A program made the translations under genes and the position numbers. The notes beneath the pieces were generated by a model that worked only from the letters and a program-made list of their open reading frames with translations, searched no databases and had not been told where the DNA came from. A DNA stretch of 64,000 nucleotides from Prostheceraeus crozeri (taxonomy: Eukaryota; Platyhelminthes; Polycladida; Euryleptidae): positions 372,001 to 436,000 of the forward strand of contig CAJQUW010011506.1 in the NCBI GenBank assembly GCA_907163375.1, given 5' to 3'. Numbering within the stretch: the first letter of the stretch is position 1; each line of letters starts with the position of its first letter. Shown here in pieces: positions 55,701 to 64,000 of the stretch.

Positions 55701-58700
55701 TATGCAGGTCTCATTTAGCCGACAATAGACCAACAAATAATGCGTATTGAAATTGTGAATATCAAATAGAATAATATAAGGCATCCATAAAGCAATTATG
55801 AGCTTTCTGTGATGATAAAGTTTAAAAGCGGAATTTAAATATAACAGCAACGGAATTAGCTTTAAAGAGTGGCGGAATCTCCTTATGTTTGACAATGATT
55901 TTACTATCACGATATTTAAGCAGGATCATTTCAAAATATATTATTACATGTAGAAATGTAGAATCATAATCGCTTTGAATTATATCCAATGTACATTCTG
56001 GCAGCAAATCTTGCTGTTGTAGGCCTACGTGTAGAATTACAACTGAAGAATGTAGAATTGCAGCTCACATAAAGCATGCCAGCATGTAAAATCCCGGCAA
56101 CGAAGATGAAACTTTACAAAACTATCTTTGATTTCACATTCAGCTTTTGAAAGCTCATAATTTCAAAAGATTTAGTGAAACAGAGCACAAACACTTTCGA
56201 TGTGATTATTTCCATGGATTTATCATTCACTCAAAATTGAAGTGCTGTTTTTTAAAGTTCAATTGCGTCGACAAACAATAGACCTAAAAGGTCAGATGCT
56301 CAACTTCCGTGACTAAAATGCTGTAATGAGAGTTTCCTTTCTCATCTATTTATTGCGTCAAGAGCTCATTTATAGCGACTGAGCTTCTCATATTTTGATC
56401 GCAGTGATTTGCGATGATTTCCGCAGAGTTCAGTATATTACATTAGCCTACAACACAGAATGGCTAAGATGATAATTTATGAATATACGTCCGTATTAGT
56501 TGCTCACAGACTTCAATAGTCTGATGATGCGGAAGATAAATGCAATTTGTCATGTGGTATTGGAAAGCATAAAAATCGTATCTCATATGCGCGATTTTGA
56601 TCCGAGAATATCACCAAATAAGTGCGTTGATAATAAAGTTTATCAGAGGTGACTTGCCATCGTGACAAAATTGCAATTATTTTGAATAAGAGTAGCTTCG
56701 ATTTCTACTTTATCAAGCATGCAAGAAACTTTCTGATTTTTTCATTTTGTGGCAATTGTATGAATATAGATTGCGCATTTAAAGCAGTGCATCATTAGTT
56801 ATCCGGATGTTAAAAACCTAGCAGGTCAGCGAAAGATACTGATACAAAATATCCGGATAAACAAATTTTCAAATCCCATGTTTGCAAAAGCTTGTGGGCT
56901 AAGCTCAAAGACGTTTGATTATATATCACTAACTCCCTAGAATATTATTTACATTTATACATATAGTCAATATGTACATGTCCATCCTGTGTATCTACCT
57001 AAAATATGATATCTAGTATCTTTGTTTCCATTACTTCGACTGTTTAATGAAAGTATGAGCATAAATTATACATATACATGTTTTACTACATGTATATATG
57101 TATCCACTGTCGCTACTATAAAAGTACACAAGTAAACGAATACAAACAATGTTGACATGCATGTAATTGGTAGAAAGATAGAATTTTCACGTTTCAGTTG
57201 GTTACATGTCTATTGCTCAGAGAACGGGAAGAACTATAAACTTAGCCAATGAGATGCAAGTAAAGCAAGAGTGCCTGATATATGTATTACCTAAAGAGGA
57301 GAGCAATGATAAAATGAGCATTCAATTCCATTCACATGGCTTGACGGAATCACAGAGAATCGAACGGATTCCAAAATTTCGTCCGGATAATGGAAATTCG
57401 AATGATCGATATCTGAATAATCGAAGATGCATTGCATAGTTATGCAGAATTCGCTCGCCTTAATTTTAGACTTTCTGTCAGAGTGAAGGAATTGCATAAT
57501 TAATTAATTAGCCTACACAATCATGATTATTTCAGAAAAAACTTAAACTTTAGAATGTTCCTGTCTATCAGACAAATGTACATCAATTACCAGAGTAGTA
57601 GGTGCAGCACACATACAAAGGTGCGAGCATAATAATCAAAGTACAGGTTTTGGAGTTCAAGAGTGATACCGAAGCTTTGATTTATGCAATATTTTCAAAG
57701 AATAAAAAAAAGTGAGCATGTGTTCATATAAGAAATTACGAACAGTCACAATTATACGAAAAAACAATCTACGTTTCTTAGGAGCAATAAGTAAACTTTG
57801 GGAATTAAAGCTTGGAGAAAAGAACTTCTTGCATAGCTTCGACAGAGATGTAAATCAATTCTTGAACCAGGCAAACAGGTGCCTTGTTTCAGTCATTCTC
57901 TGGAAGGTGAATTATGATTTAGAAAATTAGCACTTAGTTTCGCAGAATTAATAATTTGCATTTAAAATTTCAGTGAAATCGTAAAGACAACAATTTTTAA
58001 GCTTTGCTATTTCATAAAAAGTAAAAGAAAAAAATCTCAAAATAGGCCATTGGCATTTCTAATTGGTTCAATTTTCCACGCTCACATTTTTTACCGTATA
58101 TGATCAAGGGCGCAGCCAGAGATGCCAGGGAGTCATGCCTCCACCTTTACTCCGTGCCTGGCAGAAATATATAGTGCATTTTACAGTTATAGAAATTATA
58201 TTCTCAAGGCATGCATTGAAAATTTACATCAACTGAATAAAATATACAGATGTGCAGTGGTGTGATGCGAAGTGACAGCGAGTGATATGCAATGGATCGC
58301 AATTATACGAAGCGCATGTTGATGCACTTCGCTAATGTGAAAAAAACACGTCCGACTACTTGAGCCTTGTCCATTGTCATAATCGCAACTCCACTTTCAA
58401 TAACAGCTCCGCTGACTACATTTGTATATGCAATTGCTACAATCCTTACTTACATGTACATAACAGGGTTGGAATTGACATTCTAGCTTAACATTTGAAT
58501 ACCCACCCTCAGGTTGCATTAGCGACGGCCACCGGCTGCGCTAAACGCTTCAGTTCCAGTGCACTAGTTGCAACACTTCCGACAACCGGCCAGCGGTTGA
58601 ATTAATTTTGAATAAATTTCATCGCAATAAAGATACAGTGATATCTCAATAAAATCAGGTTTATTCCACGTGAGACTATAGTTTTATAAGCAGGCGGTGT

Positions 58701-58893
58701 TATAAAGTAGCGTTTTGCTAAAACATCGGAAAAATTCGGTCTAAAAAATATGGTTGCAATAACCGACAGGTTCAACCGTGGCAATATAAACAATGTAGAT
58801 ATAATGTCAAGCAATAATATCGTCATTTTAAATGATAATAAAAATGTGATGCAAAAGTTGAACAAATACAAAATATTAAAACCTATGGATGCA
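52754..58893. other. Upstream region, nothing named
   Basis: No gene or paired repeat recognised. ATCCGGATAA words occur at about 56801, 56851 and 57381. TACATGTA-like palindromes cluster at 56976-57110. A plus frame at 54337-54666 is open but shows no motif. A minus frame at 55910-55551 likewise. Confidence 0.4.
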
Positions 58894-59118
58894 CTAGATA
58901 TGTATATCGGTACTTTTATAAATTAGTGCGGCTTTTTCGCCACGCGGATTTTCGATTACGCCAGTATCCGATCCAACAACGGCTGGTCGCTTGCTATGCA
59001 ATGACTTCATGACATAGGCCACAAGTCCGACACACATGCTGTTTAAGGGAAATGGCAACCGCCAACCCTCCCTGGCCTGCCAAAACACGGGCCGGTTACT
59101 CAACAAGGAACATTGTCA
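58894..59118 (-). other. GC-richer open stretch, unassigned
   Basis: A minus-strand frame with balanced codons reads WQAREGWRLPFPLN, MCVGLVAYVMKSLHSKRPAV and VGSDTGVIENPRGEKAAL. A possible acceptor (GTTTTGGCAG) precedes part of it, but no donor follows. I recognise no family. The plus strand is also partly open (59052-59249). Exon or transposon fragment are both possible. Confidence 0.2.
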
Positions 59119-59281
59119 TCAAATTACGTGATAGATTGAATAGACTCACACTTGCGGTCATCTATACATGCTGCTACTACTGCAGATACCGAATGTGTGC
59201 TGCACATGTTGAACGCCAAAAAATGATCACCGAATCATTTTCTAACTGATCGCTCTATTATTTGTATACTGCAATTAATTT

Positions 59282-59335
59282 AACCCCCGCTCCGCTGGGG
59301 TGTTTTGACAAACGCGCCCTGCTTGGGGAGGGCGC
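59282..59335. other. Two GC hairpins in AT-rich DNA
   Basis: CCCCGCTCCGCTGGGG (4-bp stem) followed by GCGCCCT, an 8-nt loop and AGGGCGC (7-bp perfect stem). No gene context explains them. Confidence 0.4.
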
Positions 59336-59339
59336 TCAG

Positions 59340-61336
59340 AGCACCTGCTTATTTCCGATACCGAAAGTCAAAATTCAAAGCAAAATACATCAAATGAAAG
59401 CTCACATCATGACGAGTCAGAATATTGCCATTGTTTTGATATTCAAGGTCACTGTGGGGGTCAAATGTAAGATCAAAAAGATGATTTTTTTTATTATGGC
59501 TGATACTTCTTGCCCTATCTCAGAGCAATTTTAAATTTTGAATTTTGAATTCAAAACGTAGAAGTGTAAACAGAATTGACAAGAGAATTATCATTTGCTG
59601 TTCAAATTGATGCGAGAACACTATCTTTTATGTATTCGAATAGTTTTGATATTATATATGGACATCTCAAAACATTCAAAGCGACAAATCTGTCGTACAT
59701 TCAAATTTTTGTATTAAGCCGATGTTATTCAAAATAGGTGGAAAGCTGTGGAATACGGTACCGAAAGAAAGCTGTAGAAAATAAGCTATCTAAAATTTGG
59801 AGTTCGTATCGTCCTTCGTTCAGGAGCTAGATAAAATGTTCGGTAGGGGGCTGGCAACGAACTAAGGTTGTTAGGTTGCTAACGAAGGTTAACAATTCTA
59901 ATCATGTATAAGTTGTCTGGCGCTTAATTAATTAATTGCAAATATAAAAATCAACAATCGATCATATAAGATATAGGCGGCTCTGTCTTTGCATCGCTAA
60001 GAGCCATGAATGAAGCTATCGGTTGTCCGATGAAAAATGAGTAAATTGTACGTAGATTAAAATTTCAGAATCGTATTTGACGGGGAAAGTGGTGCTCTGA
60101 GGTAGCTGATACCACAGCAGCACTTTGTGAACAAAATTCTTTTCGAGCGATTCCCAGAAGGCCTTTGTGTGCACTCTATGTTTTTTTGATAGCACGTTCA
60201 GTCTTTAATGAAATATCATGATTGGAAGTAGAGTAAGAAGTTGGATTTGATGCTTCACATTATCCAACTTCCATAAACCAACTTATATATAAACTTAATA
60301 ACTAAAAATTTCTTTTGAAGATTTAGGTGGCTCATGTCAATTGATTGCACTTTAAACATGATGTTTCTTTAATTTCCCCGCATATGACAAGAAAGTGTGC
60401 TATTATCTACCTCCATCTGCTTATACATGTACATGTAGGTCATCATCAGACAATTTGATTAATGAACGTGGAATATAGTGAAAAGTACCAGAAGGTCATG
60501 AAATAAGCATATTTAAAATACTAGAAAAAAATTACAAATACCCATCTCCATAACAAAACAATCCTATCTATCTCCATTAAGACATTTAGTTGCCTGTGTA
60601 CATGAAAATTCAATGTGGAGTCTTACAAAAACATCAGAGTTCCCATAAATTTCTATTTTTGGTATTGAGTTCGTGTTGTTGATGATGACATTGCACTTTT
60701 TCAAAAATTTTCTGTTTGCACTGTGAATTGGATAGTGAAAATATTTTTGAAGAAGAGTTATTAAACACATTGCTGTTTGCATGAACGAAGTAATAAACAA
60801 ACATTTGCAACAATTTCATCCATTGTCTAAATAGTCTGAGAAACGAAATTTGAGGCGTTGAGTGCGAAGTAATTTTAAGCAGAAATAATGTCATAATAGA
60901 ATCCGATGAAATTACGAGATTGCCAAGCAAACTGAACATATAACTATATTAATTCTAGTTTAATAAACTTCTCATTTTTCAAAAGCACTTAATAACAAAT
61001 TGTGGCAATTGTATATTATTGACAAATAAAAATAGTTCATTTCCTTAATAGAATTGAATAGATTTTAGAAAAAATATCTTGATGCCTAGCAGATGAACCT
61101 TGAAATATATGCTTTATATATGACCTTTACTTTTTGCACTTTTATGAAAACAAAGACCGTCTTTCCAAAATAGAATAATTATTTAAACTTAGAAAAACAT
61201 AAATTTTAACTTGGAAGTCGAAAAGGGTATATGTACATATTATCATAAGTTAGTAAATTTGAAAATTTGGTTGTCATATATCATTGAAGACTAAATCATA
61301 AGTAAGGAGAAGTCACACAGAAAATCACTCATAGAA
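59340..61336. other. Upstream region, nothing named
   Basis: AT-rich, no gene or repeat recognised. Confidence 0.4.
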
Positions 61337-61790
61337 TTAGGACATCGTCATAGGAGATTTGGGCTCAGAAATTGATGATCGTTGTAAAACATGCTGCATC
61401 TTTATTCCATCAGGCCAATCTTTCATCACTTGACTGATGAACCTGAGTTCTTCTGCTTTTCCTGGTTTCTCGCTTCCGTTTAGTTCTTTTAGTATAGATA
61501 TTTCCATTTCAGATTCATCCTGTTTTGTGTTCTGTCCAATGAAATGAAACAACTTATTTCTATGCTTATGGACAATGTCATGACGATGTTCATTCATATG
61601 CTTTCTCAACCTCTTACCAGATTCACCGGTGTAAATGAAGCCACAATCAGTAAAACGAACAGAATACACAATGTTTTCATTATGCATGTTGTGTTACATG
61701 CAGTTATTTTGTGTGATAAATTTGTAACTGACGGTGTTATAAATTCATCCGACGAAAGAATATACGTATTTTGCACCTTGTGGAACAACA
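61337..61790 (-). pseudogene. Penelope-like element C-terminus (GIY-YIG) relic
   Basis: Minus frame reads NIVYSVRFTDCGFIYTGESG, then KRLRKHMNEHRHDI, KLFHFIGQN. The spacing of VYS..C..CG..YxGE(S/T)G..L..R..EH matches the GIY-YIG nuclease of Penelope-like proteins, where the conserved Arg and Glu follow the YxG motif. A frameshift near 61690 moves the upstream linker (FITPSVTNLSHKITACNTTC) to another frame. No RT domain is recognisable farther right. Different sequence from the 23.7-kb element, hence a second, older family or clade. Confidence 0.78.
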
Positions 61791-62518
61791 GCTTGAAACA
61801 ATCTCGTATTCTGTTGATCTTTGAGGTCGAGCATCGCGTAATTTTAAGAAACTAAAAACTGCTTAATTCTTGTTGGAGGTTTCCACCATAGTTCAACTGA
61901 TACTTGAATTTCATTAAGAAAATGCTTAATATTTGTCTAAGATTTCTATAGGAAAAATATGTCAAAAAAAAACTCAACAACCCTAGTAATAAGAGGACAT
62001 AAAATCGATCAGGGAGCGGCTTTCAGCTCCGCAACATTTTTATAATACTCCTATAATATACTAAACAAGTGGGACATTGGCATAATCTACTCTTCCCTGC
62101 TTAGTCTGTAATGCTCATGGGATAACATTCGAAAGTCCTCGAGCGACCGAGTCAAGCATGAAACATAGGAGTTGTTTAGTCAAAACAAATTACTATGCCA
62201 ACAATATGAAGCTCAATTTCATGAGAGAATATTTACATTAGCGCTAATTGTCGATAAAGCGCATTCTTCCTGACTGAATTATAGTAAGGACGTACGCACA
62301 TTTACACCTATGCTGATGAACTAATTTATGAGAAGATCTTTGACACCAAGTCGATATAAAAATTGCTTTAGCAGAATTCTTTGGTTTATCTATGATATTA
62401 ATGTCAAGAATGGCTGAAACAGTATTGCTCAGATCATGCCAAATATGAATAGTTGTCAAGAATTGCAGTAAATTATCATCACTTTTAGATATAAACCACT
62501 TTCGAATTTTTATTGTCA
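61791..62518. other. Decayed Penelope interior or unrelated
   Basis: Between the GIY-YIG relic and the terminal-repeat-like motif. A minus frame at 62519-62244 is open but not recognisable as RT. Confidence 0.3.
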
Positions 62519-62570
62519 TCCCTTGATACTAAACGAAATGCGTCAGAACTTTTAAAAAAAAGATATTTCA
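62519..62570 (+). repeat. Penelope terminal-repeat-like fragment
   Basis: CCCTTGATACTAAACGAAAT, then GCGTCAGAACTTTTAAAAAA. It parallels the plus-strand sequence of the 25.75-kb repeat (CCTTGATACT, a stem, ACGAAACGCGTC, GGGGAACTTTA) with the stem II hairpin deleted. Probably the remains of the terminal repeat that belonged to the GIY-YIG relic at 61.3 kb, in inverted orientation relative to it. Confidence 0.5.
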
Positions 62571-62869
62571 ATACAAGTGTTCTACTGAAAGTGGGAGTGA
62601 TTTTCATTATTACTTGAAATTCAAAACTATAAATCTTCATGTTTCAAAGTATCTGCTAAAAATCTGCCACTGTTGGTTGCTAACCACATCTACAAATTTA
62701 TCTGCAATGCTCACTCCTGGCATTGGAATTTTCTTTCCAGCAAATAAACTAGCAAACGTGTTTTTCATTTGATTATTTACAAATTATCTTCACACAACCA
62801 TTTTGCAAAACGTTTAAATTTTCGATAGTTTAACGATTACATTTTTATTAAATTTTTTAAATTTAACGA
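62571..62869. other. Unassigned
   Basis: AT-rich, nothing recognised. Confidence 0.35.
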
Positions 62870-62961
62870 TTCTTCTCTTTCGTTTGTCCTCTTATTGTAG
62901 ACAGGAAGTAGATCAAAATTGCATGAACTGAATATGCGTTAATTTAATTTAGAAGCTAGAA
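62870..62961. repeat. Direct repeat, copy A
   Basis: Starts TTCTTCTCTTTCGTTTGTCC and continues TCTTATTGTAGACAGGAAGT, AGATCAAAATTGCATGAACT, GAATATGCGTTAATTTAA. It matches 63909-64000 at about 93%. Confidence 0.9.
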
Positions 62962-63375
62962 AGGTTAAAAAGAAGCTATGATGAATCATTTCAAATTTAG
63001 ACATTGAAATAAAAAGTAGCAAGTTCCATATTGAAAATTACGCATAGCCGTCTGTACTGCTCACTATGATCAGTGTAGTGAATCCAGGTAGCACCAAGTC
63101 AGCACACAATCTAGATATCTGCCAAAAATACTTTTACAGAGCTCGCATATACATAATGTATATTATGATTTGCGGTTAAATAATTCATGAAGAAAATCAA
63201 TCAAGCTTGTTTTATAAACTTTATTGTTTTGCATCAAGGGCAAATACGAGCCAGCCTGTGCCATTCATTATCAGGTTGAAGGTCAGTGCTATCGTATATA
63301 TTGTATACTTATCTTGTAATTAATAATTAGAATGAAGTAAGCTAAACGATGGCTCAAATTTGCATGTAAAAGACG

Positions 63376-63449
63376 TGCAACTGGTGAGACTCGCACCTAT
63401 GACTCCAGATTATTTAGATCTGCCACGGTACTAACTGAGCTATAAGGGC
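63376..63449 (-). tRNA. tRNA-like sequence, probably a pseudo-tRNA or SINE head
   Basis: Minus strand reads GCCCTTATAGCTCAGTTAGT, with a good box A. An anticodon-like stem-loop CAGAT-CTAAATA-ATCTG follows (anticodon would be AAA), then GGTGCGAGTCT, a box B with two deviations. The acceptor ends GCCCTTA and CAGTTGC do not pair, and the T stem is poor. A functional tRNA is therefore unlikely; a decayed tRNA or the head of a SINE is more probable. It lies between the two direct repeats at 62.87 and 63.91 kb. Confidence 0.4.
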
Positions 63450-63908
63450 TTCCTTGCAAGCGATGTCACTTGGCAGGATCAAGTCCTCACCATCACTTAT
63501 TAGCTGTTATGGCAATTATATTCAATAAACAAATATTTGTGATAACTGCGACTGCCGTGGTGACACGATGCACGTTTTGATGAGCAACAGACGATGACGC
63601 TTCATTTTTCATTTTGCACGTGGAATTTTAATTCTTATAAATATTCTTTTCATTCAAAAAATTTTGCTGCAAATGGTAGAATGTCCGAACATTTTATGGA
63701 TGTGTATCCTCTATTATTTGTATTGCCTTCGAAGAAAATATTTAATTACATGCAGATACTCATGCAGCATACTGTGCGGTCAAAGAGTTCGCAACATCTG
63801 AATATCATCAAATCATTTTTTTCATTCTATCTTTATTCGAACCCTGTGAACTTCTTGGAATGAAAGCAATAGATGTCGATTCTACACTTCAGATATGACG
63901 AGAAATTT

Positions 63909-64000
63909 TCTTCTCTTTCGTTTGTCCTCTTATTGTAGACATGAAGTAGATCAAAATTGCACGAACTGAATATGCGTCAATTTAAGTTAGAAACAAGAAC
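63909..64000. repeat. Direct repeat, copy B (runs off the window)
   Basis: Matches 62870-62961 in the same orientation with about six differences (for example ACATGAAG for ACAGGAAG). Starts are 1,039 bp apart. The copy reaches the last base of the window, so its true end is unknown. Confidence 0.9.

Noticed and set aside
59282..59335. Riboswitch or structured RNA
   Set aside because: Only two short GC stems; no conserved fold recognised.
63376..63449. Functional tRNA with anticodon AAA
   Set aside because: Acceptor and T stems do not pair, and position 37 would be a pyrimidine. Kept only as tRNA-like.
62870..64000. LTR retrotransposon between the direct repeats
   Set aside because: No gag/pol motifs, primer-binding site or polypurine tract seen, and no TG..CA ends. 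The second repeat runs off the window.

Overview
The window looks like animal (metazoan) nuclear DNA, AT-rich (about 35% GC by eye). It has no operons and no long uninterrupted host genes, but many transposon classes that typify invertebrate and lower-chordate genomes: Penelope-like, Tc1/mariner, hAT, PIF/Harbinger-type, non-LTR and tRNA-derived SINE elements. The palindromes TAGGCCTA and TACATGTA recur far more than composition predicts. A marine invertebrate, perhaps a deuterostome such as an echinoderm, is my inference; the sequence does not settle the species.

Host gene. Three minus-strand segments look like exons of one gene: a 163-codon acidic first coding exon (41803-41315), a 163-nt exon (10585-10423) and a 176-nt exon (371-196). 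All carry good splice signals, and their phases fit (0 to 0, then 1 to 1). The last one encodes a segment like the start of the leucine-rich-repeat region of LRRC74A-type proteins and runs off the left edge. If correct, positions 1-41.3 kb are almost entirely intron, with introns of about 30.7 and 10.1 kb, and 41.8-64 kb is upstream DNA.

Transposons in the gene body. From left to right: a decayed mariner with 41 residues between the second and third catalytic Asp (0.93-2.36 kb); a non-LTR RT relic (6.4-6.9 kb); an eroded Tc1/mariner transposase (8.75-9.5 kb); a non-LTR element (10.8-13.7 kb) split by a widespread repeat and by a 1.1-kb hAT element with a perfect 8-bp duplication; a Harbinger relic (18.4-18.8 kb); a very young Penelope-like element (23.74-25.90 kb) with identical 184-bp inverted terminal repeats and a 12-bp target duplication; an intact DD34E Tc1 transposon (29.87-31.69 kb); a solo Penelope terminal-repeat fragment (34.1 kb); a SINE (36.4 kb); and a TTA-flanked MITE (39.8 kb).

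Upstream region. It holds a non-LTR RT relic (43.4-44.2 kb); a SINE with a 13-bp duplication beside a repeat shared with 17.8 kb (44.3-44.7 kb); three neighbouring tandem arrays with periods near 209, 197 and 175 bp (46.0-49.7 kb) with a 31-bp-arm hairpin between two of them; a foldback element (50.2-50.5 kb); a hAT element packed with TTATCGC motifs (51.89-52.75 kb); a second Penelope relic (61.3-62.6 kb); and a direct repeat flanking a tRNA-like sequence (62.9-64 kb). Large stretches, notably 2.4-6.4, 13.7-15.5, 26.6-29.8, 31.7-34.0 and 52.8-61.3 kb, show little I can name.
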